From contig CAMCXS010000031.1 in assembly GCA_945883495.1 (NCBI GenBank), positions 1-62,226 on the forward strand: DNA of 62,226 nt, written 5' to 3'. This document shows positions 26,647 to 35,408 of this stretch, piece after piece. The position numbers and the translations under genes were made by a program. This DNA is from Akkermansia muciniphila. GTDB taxonomy: Bacteria; Verrucomicrobiota; Verrucomicrobiia; Verrucomicrobiales; DEV007. Numbering within the stretch: the stretch's first letter is position 1; the number at the start of each line of letters is the position of its first letter. The notes beneath the pieces are model-generated. The model did not search any database, had not been told where the DNA came from, and was given only the letters and a program-made list of their open reading frames with translations.

Positions 26647-29388
26647 CTACCGCAACGAGCCGAGAAACGCCAACAAGTCCGCCACTTCTTCCGGCGTGAG
26701 GCCTTGGAGCAGTTGCTCCGGCATGAGCGAAGTGGGAAGCGATTCTTCCTTGGCGATCTCGCGGGTCGCGATTCGGATGACTTGGCCAGTGGGAAGTTTG
26801 AGGTGCATCTCGTCGGTCGTCCGTTCCACCGGGAAGCCGGTTTGCACGGTGCCGCCTTGCGTTTCCACGATGGTCGCTCGGTAGCGGGGATCAACGGTTT
26901 CGGAGGGACGCAACAGGCTGGCGAGGATCTGCGATTTGTTGAGGCGACTGCCGACCGTGGAAAGATCGGGACCGAAGTCGCGGCCTTGGCCCTGGACGAA
27001 GTGGCAGGTGAGACAGGAGCCGAGTTTGCCGTCGGGCCGGAGGAGGGCTCGTCCGCGTTCCGCATCGCCGGGGAGAGCCAAAAGCGCCGATTCGGGGGTG
27101 GAGGCATCGATCAGTTTCGGCCGTTCGGAGGCGGGCCGGAAGCGCTCGGACAATTCGCGGACGTTCGGGTTGGCGGAGCGCAAACCGGCTGCCATGGCCG
27201 CCGCGTCTTGGTGGAGCGAGGCCTTCATCGCGGTGCTCACCTCGTTGGCGAGGGGCTCCGGGCGGGACGGGGGCATGGCGGCAATCCACGCGCGGAGCAA
27301 CTCGATGCCCGCCGGATCCGGCTCGCGAGCGCCGATGGCGGGCATGTGACCGCTGCCCACCCGGAGCACCCGGTTGAGCAGGACGGAGCGCCACGGAGCA
27401 CCGGGAGCCACGATCCGGGCGTCGGGAAGGCCCATGTCGCCGCGGAACGGCGGTTCGTCGAGGAGCCGGGTTTCACTTAACGGAAGCTCCACGTTGAGCA
27501 TGATGGCCACGGAACCGCCGCCGTGGCGACGGTGGCAATGCGCGCAGTTCGCATGAAGCCAAGCCCGGGCGCGATCCTCCGTCTTCGCCGTGGGGCTGGG
27601 CGGAGTCAGCCTCCCCGTGCTTTGCTCGAAAAACGTGGGATCGGCCAGCCCTAGCGCGGTTGCTGCGGAGGCAGCCGGTTGCCCGAAGATGGCGGTCAGT
27701 TGCTGGGGCTGGAACCCGAGGGCGAAGCCGGACCAGTTGTTGTGGCAGCGGCCGCACTCGGCGCGGGCGGGAAAATGCCAATCGGGCGTGGCGAGCCCGT
27801 TCGCGCCCAAGAGCTCGGCGTCCCGACCGGCCTCGTCCCACCGATAGCTGTAGCCGTTCCAGGCCTCGCCATCGAAGTGCAGCAATTGCGTTTCCACCGG
27901 CCCTTTCGCCGTCAGGGTGCGGACCAGCACGCTATCCTTGGGCCAAGTGACCGTCGTGTTCGCGATGCTGCCGTCCTTGCGACGCCGGATCTCGGTTCGG
28001 ATCGATTCCGTGCCGGGCAAGGCGACGAAGCGTTGGGCGGAGGCGCCATCTTGCCACATTCCTTCGGCGATTTCGTAGGGATACACGCCGGGCGCGGGTT
28101 CCTGGCGGGGCAGGTTCGTGAAGAGGCCGGTTTCGCTGAGTTTGCGGGGGAATTTGGCGCCCCGGGCGGAATCGGGTTGGCGGGCCAAGGCATGAATCGT
28201 GGCCGGCGTCCCCCAGTGAATCAGGTAAAGCTCTCCGGCGTTGTCCTGGCCGAAGGTGACGATCTTGAAGGGCGTGTCCGCGATTTCCTCGTGCCGTGTC
28301 ACCGAGGTGCCATCGTGCCAGAGCGCCCAGACTTTGCCCGTCTCGTAGTCTCCGTAAACGTAGGCGCCTTTGAGCTCCGGAAAACGCGATCCGTGGTAGA
28401 CATAGCCACCGGTGATCGAAGCGGCTTCGGTATGCGAGTGACTGACGACCGGAGGCGTGATGGGCGAGGGATTGGGCGGCGTGTCCGAGCGGACGATCTG
28501 GCTAGCTTCCTGAGCGCTCCAACCGTAGTTCCCGCCCTTGCGGATGAGGTGGATCATCTCCCATTGTTCCCAACCAACATCGCCACACCAGAGGCGGCCG
28601 GTGGCGGGATCGAAGCTCATTTTCCACGGATTGCGTAACCCATACGCCCAGTTCTCCGGCCGGGCGCCGGGGACGTTGAGGAACGGATTATCCGGGGGAA
28701 TCCGGTAGCTGCGCCCGGAGTCGCGGAGATCGATATCGATCCGCAGAATGGAAGAGAGGAGGTCGCTGAGGTCCTGGCCGGTGTTGAGCGGATCGGGCGG
28801 AGCGGGGACTTCGGAGTCGCCGGTGGAAAGATAGAGATAGCCGTCCGGGCCGAACTGGATATTCGCTCCATTGTGGCCGCCGGAGCGCCAAGTCAGCAGG
28901 ATTTCCTCACTGGCGGGATCGATCACCGGCGGTTCCAATGAGCTGAGTTTGAAGCGGGAGAGCTTGCTGCCGTCGTCGAGATTCGCCGCCAACACGTAGG
29001 TCAGAAAAATCTCCCGATTTTCCCGGTGCCGTGGATGAAACGCCACTCCGTAGGCGTGGGTGAGATCGGGGTGGAGCGCCTTTAAGTCGATCGCAACTGT
29101 CGGCTCAAGGGCGGCATCGTCCGGTCGATTGGGAAAGGTGACGACGCGGCCGGCTTTTTCGATGACGAGCATGCGGTCTTGGCCGGGGACCGCGATCATC
29201 TCCAGCGCCTCGCGGAACTCCAGGGAGGCGAAGGCGGGGACGGTGGTGAACGGTTTCGGCGGCTCCGGGGAGCCCTGGACGCGGGACGTGGTCCAGGGCG
29301 TGCGCGTCAGCGCGCTGGCGGGCGATTGTGCCTGGCCGTTGGGGGAAGCGAGGAGGAGGAGAGAGAGGAACGCAAGGGAGGCACGCAT
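26647..29388 (-). CDS. Secreted PQQ-type sugar dehydrogenase-like, triple haem c
   Basis: A 913-residue secreted fusion. After a signal peptide (about residues 1-22) come a glucose/sorbosone dehydrogenase-like six-bladed propeller (about 40-400; GRVVTFPNRPDD, SGGHNGANIQFGPDGYLYLS, GLRNPWKMSFD), a middle domain with CxxCH sites CGRCH near 543 and CAHCH near 614, and a PVC-type haem-binding domain with CLTCH near 792 continuing through SQILASLLRPSE to the end. It probably oxidises a sugar or alcohol in the periplasm and passes electrons through the haems. The start at 29388 gives the signal peptide; an in-frame extension to 29517 runs into the next gene. The lipoprotein gene lies seven bases upstream. 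Confidence 0.88.
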   Translation of the reverse strand: MRASLAFLSLLLLASPNGQAQSPASALTRTPWTTSRVQGSPEPPKPFTTVPAFASLEFREALEMIAVPGQDRMLVIEKAGRVVTFPNRPDDAALEPTVAIDLKALHPDLTHAYGVAFHPRHRENREIFLTYVLAANLDDGSKLSRFKLSSLEPPVIDPASEEILLTWRSGGHNGANIQFGPDGYLYLSTGDSEVPAPPDPLNTGQDLSDLLSSILRIDIDLRDSGRSYRIPPDNPFLNVPGARPENWAYGLRNPWKMSFDPATGRLWCGDVGWEQWEMIHLIRKGGNYGWSAQEASQIVRSDTPPNPSPITPPVVSHSHTEAASITGGYVYHGSRFPELKGAYVYGDYETGKVWALWHDGTSVTRHEEIADTPFKIVTFGQDNAGELYLIHWGTPATIHALARQPDSARGAKFPRKLSETGLFTNLPRQEPAPGVYPYEIAEGMWQDGASAQRFVALPGTESIRTEIRRRKDGSIANTTVTWPKDSVLVRTLTAKGPVETQLLHFDGEAWNGYSYRWDEAGRDAELLGANGLATPDWHFPARAECGRCHNNWSGFALGFQPQQLTAIFGQPAASAATALGLADPTFFEQSTGRLTPPSPTAKTEDRARAWLHANCAHCHRRHGGGSVAIMLNVELPLSETRLLDEPPFRGDMGLPDARIVAPGAPWRSVLLNRVLRVGSGHMPAIGAREPDPAGIELLRAWIAAMPPSRPEPLANEVSTAMKASLHQDAAAMAAGLRSANPNVRELSERFRPASERPKLIDASTPESALLALPGDAERGRALLRPDGKLGSCLTCHFVQGQGRDFGPDLSTVGSRLNKSQILASLLRPSETVDPRYRATIVETQGGTVQTGFPVERTTDEMHLKLPTGQVIRIATREIAKEESLPTSLMPEQLLQGLTPEEVADLLAFLGSLR

Positions 29389-29395
29389 GGGACGA

Positions 29396-29827
29396 TCAGC
29401 GCCGCGCCTGCCAAGCCACGACGCGGTTGTTTTCAAATTGCACCATGGCGGCCGGTTCCTGGGTGTAAATGACGTCGTGGAAAACGCCGGGGCCGAACCC
29501 GTAGTAGCCCATTCCATAGTAGGTCGGATAGCCCATCGCGAAGCCGCTGACGAACTGCGGTTGATATGCGGTGTAAGTCCAGGTCTCCACTGGGTTTCCC
29601 CGGTCAGTACCGGTCGTGACGGAGTCTGGATGTCCCCAGGCGAGGAACACGGCGTTTTTGCTCATCCCCTCGCGAATCCGGCCCTGGCGAATCATGAGCT
29701 GGTCATCCTGCTTCAGTGAGGAATACCAGTCGGGATTTTGCGCGATGCGCTGATCGGGCCCAGAAACCGTGGTGCAACCGGCTAGCAGAAAACCACAAGC
29801 CAGGGCGAGAAATGAGAAGTGCCGCAT
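29396..29827 (-). CDS. Small lipoprotein, BamE/SmpA-like fold possible
   Basis: A 143-residue protein with a clear lipobox (LLAGC, Cys18). The segment RIREGMSKNAVFLAWGHPD resembles the helix-turn of BamE/SmpA/OmlA-like lipoproteins (G-M-s-k-x-x-V-x-x-x-x-G-x-P). A Gly/Tyr/Phe-rich stretch, GYPTYYGMGYYGFGPG, follows and looks flexible. The ATG at 29827 is chosen because it starts the signal peptide. It is the gene directly upstream of the dehydrogenase on the same strand, seven bases away, so they are probably co-transcribed. Function unknown. Confidence 0.8.
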   Translation of the reverse strand: MRHFSFLALACGFLLAGCTTVSGPDQRIAQNPDWYSSLKQDDQLMIRQGRIREGMSKNAVFLAWGHPDSVTTGTDRGNPVETWTYTAYQPQFVSGFAMGYPTYYGMGYYGFGPGVFHDVIYTQEPAAMVQFENNRVVAWQARR

Positions 29828-29926
29828 GGGAGAAAGAAGGACAATGACGGGCGAGTATGCCGTGTTTTGCGTCAGGGAGAAACGGAAAACTGCGCAGGAG
29901 TGGCCCACAATCGTTTGCTTGGCTTG

Positions 29927-30832
29927 CTAGGGGCGTCCTGCTGCCATCCCCAGGCCACCGAGCCAAGTCTCCGCGAGCGCGGGCCAGTGGGTAATCGGCT
30001 CCGCGGTGGGGCGCAGGCCGTAGCCGTGGCCGCCGGTGGGAAAGAGGTGGAGCTCCGCGGGCGCTTTTTTGCGCTTCAGTTCGGTGCAAAGCAGGAGGCT
30101 GCTCATGGGCGTGACGCCATCGTCAAATGCGTGGATGAAGAACGTTGGGGGCGCGTTGTCTGGGACGGTGACTTCGGGGTTGAGGGCGGTTTCCTCTTTG
30201 TTCGCCAGGTAGGCCGGGTAAATCAACATCGCGAAGTCCGGGCGTGAAGAGGCGGTGTCGGAGGCATCGGCCGGGGCATAGGTTTTGTTGTCCCCGTAAA
30301 GCGCGGCCAGGGCGGCGGTTTGGCCGCCAGCGGAGAAGCCGATGATGCCGATCTTCGCCGGATCGAGCTTCCATTCCGTCGCACGGGCCCGGGTCACCGC
30401 AATGGCACGCTGCGCGTCTTGGACGGCGTGTTTCCAGGGCATCGCGGGATCGCGACGGGGAACCCGGTACTTGAGGAGGATGCCGGTGACGCCCAGGCCG
30501 TTGAGCCACTCGCAAACTTCAGAGCCCTCGAGGTCGTAGGCGAGGACGCTGTGACCGCCGCCGGGGCAGACGATGACGCTAGCTCCGGTGCTTTTCTCCG
30601 CCGGAGCGGGGTAAACGGTGAGTTGCGGCGTGGTGACGTTGGTGCGCCGGATCAGGCGTTTGCCGCCGACGGGTTTGTCTTTATCCGTGGTTTTGTCGTA
30701 TTCCGGTTCGAGCCGGAAACCGGCGGGTTCATCCGGCGCGGCTCCAGGCCACAGATTGATGGGAGGAAGCGGTTCGGCCAGGGAGAGGGCAGGCACGGCG
30801 AGGACGAGGGCGATCAGGCGGATGCGGGACAT
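29927..30832 (-). CDS. Secreted alpha/beta hydrolase, acetylxylan-esterase-like
   Basis: A 301-residue protein with a signal peptide (about residues 1-19) and an alpha/beta hydrolase domain of the esterase/lipase (BD-FAE/Axe-like) group. The oxyanion-hole segment CPGGGH lies at residues 89-94. The nucleophile elbow GFSAGG has Ser167. A late Asp lies in HAFDDGVTP and the His in GGHGYGL. Enzymes of this type remove acetyl or feruloyl groups from plant polysaccharides; the substrate here is inference. It is followed on the minus strand by the lipoprotein gene after about 100 bases. Confidence 0.87.
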   Translation of the reverse strand: MSRIRLIALVLAVPALSLAEPLPPINLWPGAAPDEPAGFRLEPEYDKTTDKDKPVGGKRLIRRTNVTTPQLTVYPAPAEKSTGASVIVCPGGGHSVLAYDLEGSEVCEWLNGLGVTGILLKYRVPRRDPAMPWKHAVQDAQRAIAVTRARATEWKLDPAKIGIIGFSAGGQTAALAALYGDNKTYAPADASDTASSRPDFAMLIYPAYLANKEETALNPEVTVPDNAPPTFFIHAFDDGVTPMSSLLLCTELKRKKAPAELHLFPTGGHGYGLRPTAEPITHWPALAETWLGGLGMAAGRP

Positions 30833-30856
30833 GGTGGGGGAGTTTCTGATACGAGA

Positions 30857-31825
30857 TCACGCGACTCGGTCGGGCAATTCTTCACCCGCCAAGTAGGCCG
30901 CCAAATTGCGGCGCACGCCTTCCAAGAGGCGGCGGCGAGCTTCGGTGGTGGCCCAGGCGGTGTGGGGCGTGATGATGAGGTTCGGCAAGTTCGCCGTCAG
31001 CAAGGGATGATCCGGGGCGGGAGGTTCCACGCTGAGGACATCGAGCCCGGCGCCGCCGATTTGGCAGTTCCGGAGCGCTTCGAGCAGGGCGGCTTCATCG
31101 ACGAGCGGTCCGCGGGCGGTGTTGATGAGACAAGCGGTCGGCTTCATGATCCGCAGCGTGTCCGCGTTGATGAGACGCTCCGTTTCCGGGGTGAGTGGGC
31201 AGTGCAGGGAGATGAAATCCGCGCGGCCGAAAAATTCTGTGGCCGGGAGGCGAGGGATGCCGTCGGGCGCACTGCTCGTTGAGCCGGTGCGTTGCAGCCC
31301 GATGATTTCCATGCCCAGGGCGCGGCCTAGATTGGCGACGCAGCTTCCGATCCCGCCAAGACCGACAATCCCGAGGGTCAGACCGGCGACTTCGCGCATG
31401 GGGTGATCGAGACGGGTGAAGTGGGGGCTCTTGGCCCAGGCTTCGGCCTCGTGGGCGAAGCGGTGGATGTTCGTGGCGAGATTGAGGAGGAGACAAAGCG
31501 CGTGCTGGGCCACGCTGGGGGTGGAATAACCGCGGACATTGGTGACGCGGATCCCGAGTTCTTTGGCGGCGGCGAGATCGACGTTGTTGGTGCCAGTGGC
31601 GGTGATGGCGACGAGCCGCAAGCCGGGACAAGCGGCCAAGGTTTCGCGCTTCAGAAGGGTTTTGTTGGTGAGGACGATCTCCGCGCCGTGGCAGCGTTGC
31701 AGGATCTGCTCGGCGGGCGTGAACGGATGAAGCACGAGTTCGCCCAGGGAGGCGAGGGCTTCGAAGGACACGTCACCGGCATCGACGGTGGAACTATCAA
31801 GGAACACAATGCGCGGGCGGCTCAT
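30857..31825 (-). CDS. D-2-hydroxyacid dehydrogenase
   Basis: A 322-residue member of the NAD-dependent D-isomer 2-hydroxyacid dehydrogenases, closest in look to glycerate dehydrogenase/hydroxypyruvate reductase. It has the Rossmann turn VGLGGIGSCVANLGRALGM near residue 152, the catalytic Arg in NTARGPLVDE near 236, a Glu in the VEPPAPDHPL segment and the catalytic His in ITPHTAW near 286. It starts 24 bases upstream of the esterase gene on the same strand. Substrate not determinable from sequence. Confidence 0.92.
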   Translation of the reverse strand: MSRPRIVFLDSSTVDAGDVSFEALASLGELVLHPFTPAEQILQRCHGAEIVLTNKTLLKRETLAACPGLRLVAITATGTNNVDLAAAKELGIRVTNVRGYSTPSVAQHALCLLLNLATNIHRFAHEAEAWAKSPHFTRLDHPMREVAGLTLGIVGLGGIGSCVANLGRALGMEIIGLQRTGSTSSAPDGIPRLPATEFFGRADFISLHCPLTPETERLINADTLRIMKPTACLINTARGPLVDEAALLEALRNCQIGGAGLDVLSVEPPAPDHPLLTANLPNLIITPHTAWATTEARRRLLEGVRRNLAAYLAGEELPDRVA

Positions 31826-31865
31826 GGTGGCGCAGTCTGATCTGCGCCGCCCGCGGATTCAAACT

Positions 31866-32609
31866 CTATTCGAGGCTGGCGGGATCGATGCCGAGTTCAC
31901 GCAGTTTGGCGGCAAGGCGCTCGGCGCGTTCGGCCTCGGCTGCCGCCCGTTGCGCCTCGGTTTGAGCTCGTTGCGCTTCGGCTTGAGCTCGTTGCGCTTC
32001 GGCTTCGGCGCGGGCATAGGCTTCCTGCTCCGTTTCCATGAGTCTGCCATCGGGGCGCCGGACCCAGAGTCGGCCGTCCTGATTCAAGCCGAAGGTCATT
32101 CCGAGGAGCGGGCTTGACCAAGTGCCGTCGGCGGCGGGGTGAACTTGGGTCAGGCCGTGTCCGTTGCGGAAAAAGGCGCGGAAGGTGCCGCGCTGGTAGT
32201 CATACACGAAGAATTCGTCGCAACCCATGTCGGAGTAGAACTCCAACTTATCCAGGATGTCGGTGGCGGTGTTCGTTTTGGAAACGAATTCAAAGACCAC
32301 ATTGGGCGGCCGGCGGCTCTCCTCCCACTGCTTGTAGCTGCTGCGCGGACCAGCGGGGTGATTGAGAACCACCATGACGTCCGGGGCTTTCGAGATATCC
32401 GGCCTTCCTTCAATCGGATACCAGAGGAGATCACCGGCGACGAAGACATCGCCGCGCCCGGAAAACCAATTCTCCAGGCCGTTCTTCAGGAAGCTGATCC
32501 AACGGAAGTGCTCGGTATCGTTCGCCAATGGTTCGCCATTGTCGACCGGGTAGACGATCCGTCCAGCTTCGTCGGTTTCAAATCTCTTTGGCGGAAGCGG
32601 CAGGATCAC
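31866..32609 (-). CDS. Uma2-family endonuclease-like protein
   Basis: A 247-residue protein with the Uma2 (DUF820) restriction-endonuclease-like fold in residues about 20-190. APDVMVVL and VVFEFVSKTN supply the D...E-x-K type catalytic residues, and YSDMGCDEFFVYD follows. The C-terminus (about 195-240) is a charged helix with the near-repeat AEAQRAQ, encoded by imperfect 21-base direct repeats, and probably forms a coiled coil. The start appears to be GTG at 32609. Uma2 proteins are abundant in some phyla and their role is unsettled; a mobile-element or repair role has been suggested. It is divergent from the isomerase gene. Confidence 0.85.
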   Translation of the reverse strand: MILPLPPKRFETDEAGRIVYPVDNGEPLANDTEHFRWISFLKNGLENWFSGRGDVFVAGDLLWYPIEGRPDISKAPDVMVVLNHPAGPRSSYKQWEESRRPPNVVFEFVSKTNTATDILDKLEFYSDMGCDEFFVYDYQRGTFRAFFRNGHGLTQVHPAADGTWSSPLLGMTFGLNQDGRLWVRRPDGRLMETEQEAYARAEAEAQRAQAEAQRAQTEAQRAAAEAERAERLAAKLRELGIDPASLE

Positions 32610-32747
32610 GGGATCAGACTACGGCGCTTCCCGGGGGGCGTCAATCCCGACACCAAAGGGATGGGAACGGGAAGCCGTTCCGCCGCGGCAGTCGCGAAAG
32701 TCCTTGCCTGCGCAGGCGGGAGTGGGGCAGAAGGAGGGGATCGTCTG

Positions 32748-33602
32748 ATGAAAACACTGCTCATACTTCTCTCCCTTTCGACCGCCGCGCTGGCTCTTGA
32801 TTTGCAAGGCGATTTCAAGGGTCCGGCCGGGTTGCAGCTCTACAGCTTGCGCGAGACCTTCAAGACCAATCCGGTGGAAGCGCTGGATCGCACCAAGAAC
32901 ATGGGGTTTGCGACGGCGGAGCTTTACAGTTCGATCCCGGTGGAGATGGCGCAGCTGAAGACGATGCTGGCGGAGCGCGGCATCACGGCGGTGAGCGCTC
33001 ACTTTGGCTATGATGCGCTCAAAAAGGATCTCGCGGCCAATGTGAAGATCGCCCAGGACATGGGCTTGAAGTTTGCCGGCGTGGCCTGGATTCCGCATGA
33101 AATCGGCAGGTTTGGCGAAGCCGATGTGCAGCGCGCTGCCGCCGATTTCCACGAGTTCGGCAAAGCGTTTCAGGCCGTGGGCATCCAGTTCTTTTATCAC
33201 GTGCACGGATATGAGTTCCGGCCGGTGGAAAAAGGGAAGCCGGAGCGGTATTTCGATCTCTTGGCCAAGGCCACCGATCCAGCGTTGGTCGCGTTCGAAA
33301 TGGATGTGTTCTGGGTGGTCCATCCGGGAGCGGATCCGGTGGAATATCTCGCCAAATACCCCGGGCGCTGGGCGTTGATGCACCTCAAGGATATCCGCAA
33401 AGGAGCGATGACGGGGATCTATCTCGGGAGCGCGCCGCTCACGGACGATGTCCCGCTCGGCACCGGACAGATCAACTGGAGTGCGGTGCTCAAGCAGGCG
33501 GAGGCTTCCGGCGTGAAGCACTATTTCATTGAGGACGAATCGCCGACGGTTTTGGACGCAATTCCCGTCTCGGCGAAGTTCCTGGAGACGATCAAATACT
33601 GA
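32748..33602 (+). CDS. Secreted sugar phosphate isomerase/epimerase
   Basis: A 284-residue xylose-isomerase-like TIM barrel behind a signal peptide (about residues 1-16). Typical pieces are GLQLYSLRETFKTNP near residue 28, the strand end MGFATAELYS near 50, and the late metal-ligand segments ALMHLKDI near 207 and HYFIEDESP near 259. A clear Shine-Dalgarno (AAGGAGGGG) lies eight bases before the ATG at 32748, which fixes the start although the frame is open upstream. Secreted members of this family are common in Verrucomicrobia sugar-use loci; the substrate is unknown. Confidence 0.88.
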   Translation: MKTLLILLSLSTAALALDLQGDFKGPAGLQLYSLRETFKTNPVEALDRTKNMGFATAELYSSIPVEMAQLKTMLAERGITAVSAHFGYDALKKDLAANVKIAQDMGLKFAGVAWIPHEIGRFGEADVQRAAADFHEFGKAFQAVGIQFFYHVHGYEFRPVEKGKPERYFDLLAKATDPALVAFEMDVFWVVHPGADPVEYLAKYPGRWALMHLKDIRKGAMTGIYLGSAPLTDDVPLGTGQINWSAVLKQAEASGVKHYFIEDESPTVLDAIPVSAKFLETIKY

Positions 33603-33604
33603 GT

Positions 33605-33676
33605 GTAAGCGGAGGCGCGCACCGGGCCCCCGCAGGCTCCCGGCGTCCGTATGGACGCCAGGAAGCTCGGAGCTTA
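33605..33676. other. Intergenic hairpin between convergent genes
   Basis: GTAAGC at 33605 and GCTTAC near 33671 bracket an internal perfect hairpin GGCGTCC-GTAT-GGACGCC (33642-33659). With no T-run, this may be a small palindromic repeat or a Rho-type end structure serving both convergent genes. Confidence 0.45.
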
Positions 33677-33678
33677 CT

Positions 33679-34521
33679 TCAGGCCGCGATCGAAGTGATC
33701 GTGGAGGTTCCGGTCGCTGGGCTGCCGGCCTTTGTGGCGTTCTCCAGTTTGGCCAGTTGCAGCTTCAGCTTCTCCATCCGCTCACGGGTCTTGGCGGCTT
33801 TCTCCTCAAGGCTTTGGGCGCGCTTGGTGGCTAGCTTCTGCGCTTTGGATTCGGCGCGCTGTTTCCGGTCAGGACGCAGGGCGCGTTCGGTGGCCGGGCT
33901 TTCCAGGCGATAGGTCTTCCAGCGGCTGTCGTCATCCGCCAGCTCGCGCTTCAATTCCTTGATGAAGCCGCGGATCCGGAAAGCCAGTTCTATCTTCGCG
34001 GCCTCGCGGCGTTCCGCCAGAACCGCGTGCTGGGAATCATGCAGATCCAGATTCAGGATCGCTTGGCTCAACGCCGTCCCGCGTTGCAGCACGATCGCGG
34101 CCGTGAAATTCTTTGCGGCGTTCTCATACTCAGGATGTTCCTCAAGGAAGCTGGCCAGCGTTACCAGCAATGTTTCTCGCTCCGCCCAAGTTCCAGGCGT
34201 CTGTGTCGACTTCACGAATCCAGCCTGGACCCAAACTGCATTTAACTTGGAACCTTCTTCGAAACGGACGACATCCTTGGCGGTCTCGATCGACGCCAAC
34301 CCTTCTTCTTGGGCCAGGCGCAAAGCCGGCACCACCGTCTTGGCCCGCTTGGTGCGGGACGCTTGGAAACCCTTCTCCTGATTCCGGGCATTCTCGAGAG
34401 CCGCTCGGAGCATCTCTTCGGCCGATGCCGGAATCTTGACGTCGGACTTCAATACCTCATGACCAGAAGCAAGTGCCTGGCCCACTGAGATTATCTTCTT
34501 CAACTCATTACTTAGCTTCAT
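33679..34521 (-). CDS. Hypothetical protein, coiled-coil C-terminus
   Basis: A 280-residue protein that I do not recognise. It has no signal peptide or membrane segment. Residues about 1-190 look globular and helical (for example LVTLASFLEEHPEYENAAKNF, which resembles a helical-repeat piece). Residues about 215-262 are Lys/Arg/Glu/Ala-rich (QKLATKRAQSLEEKAAKTRE) and should form a coiled coil. The upstream flank (34522-34640) is strikingly AT-rich and may contain its promoter. It borders the accessory region. Confidence 0.7.
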   Translation of the reverse strand: MKLSNELKKIISVGQALASGHEVLKSDVKIPASAEEMLRAALENARNQEKGFQASRTKRAKTVVPALRLAQEEGLASIETAKDVVRFEEGSKLNAVWVQAGFVKSTQTPGTWAERETLLVTLASFLEEHPEYENAAKNFTAAIVLQRGTALSQAILNLDLHDSQHAVLAERREAAKIELAFRIRGFIKELKRELADDDSRWKTYRLESPATERALRPDRKQRAESKAQKLATKRAQSLEEKAAKTRERMEKLKLQLAKLENATKAGSPATGTSTITSIAA

Positions 34522-34810
34522 GTGCAGCGTGTTCTTTCCAGTGAATTTACTTAGATGTATTAAGTGTATTTATTTGCAGAATAGCGGCAAACATTATTTA
34601 CGTAAAATATACTTTATAAGGGTAGAAGAACGCCGCTGCCCGGAACATGCACTGGCGATCAGCATGCAAGCCATTTCGGCATCTTCGGTTCTGGAGCATG
34701 CGCAGTCCGGATTTCTGCCCGCCAATCTCTCCTTCCAGTAGCCGCACCGACTGCTTCCAAGCAACGCCGCTTCACGCATCCAGTGGTGGAGAGTGGGAGC
34801 ATTTTAGGAG

Positions 34811-35383
34811 ATGGGGAACCACCCGGTCAGTTGGCCAAGATTCTGCCGGTCCGAGCCGACCCTGTATGTGCTGACAACTCCCGGTAACTTCTACGAATCT
34901 GGCGGCTTTCGGGACCGAGGTGCAAACACCAAGTATTTCAAAGGCGACGTTCCACCATCTTTCGTCTTCAACGCCGGAGACCTCATCATTCCGATGACTG
35001 GGCAGGCGGCCGGTTTGCTTGGAAGCCCGGGGTTTATCCCAGAAGATGGGAAGACTTACCTTCACAATCAGCGTCTCGGCAAATTGGAGTTCTACTCGGG
35101 TGAAGTCGTGCCCGAATACGTATTTTGGTTCTTCAACAGCGCGTTCTTCAGAGGTGAATTGGCACGAACCTGCACGGGGATGAAGGTGAGGCACACGTCG
35201 CCCAAGCGAATTCTCAAAGTACCCTTTGCGCTTCCACCCCTCGCCGAACAACGCCGGATCGTGGCGAAAGTGGAGCAACTGATGGCCTTGGTCGAAGAGT
35301 TGGAAACTCAGCTCACTGCCTCCCGCGCCACCGCAGCTAAACTGCTAGATGCGGTGATGGCGGAACTCACTGCGGTGTCTTGA
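34811..35383 (+). pseudogene. hsdS: C-terminal half of type I restriction specificity protein
   Basis: The frame encodes the second target-recognition domain and the conserved C-terminal helix of an HsdS: YVLTTPGNFYESGGFRDRG, LHNQRLGKLEF, ALPPLAEQRRIVAKVEQLMA and AAKLLDAVMAELTA. A complete HsdS has about 400 or more residues with two recognition domains; only about 190 remain. An in-frame TAG lies two codons before the ATG at 34811 and there is no usable ribosome-binding site. No hsdM or hsdR is nearby. I therefore call it a truncated remnant. Target specificity cannot be deduced. Confidence 0.85.
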
Positions 35384-35408
35384 AAGACATGAGGTGGTCG
35401 AGACGAGC

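Noticed and set aside
26056-27480. 474-codon plus-strand frame running through the 42-bp array
   Set aside because: It is open only because 42 is a multiple of three and because it lies antisense to the dehydrogenase gene. The encoded sequence is low-complexity and then shadow.
32139-32747. Long N-terminal extension of the isomerase
   Set aside because: It is antisense to the Uma2-like gene, and the signal peptide with a good ribosome-binding site begins at 32748.
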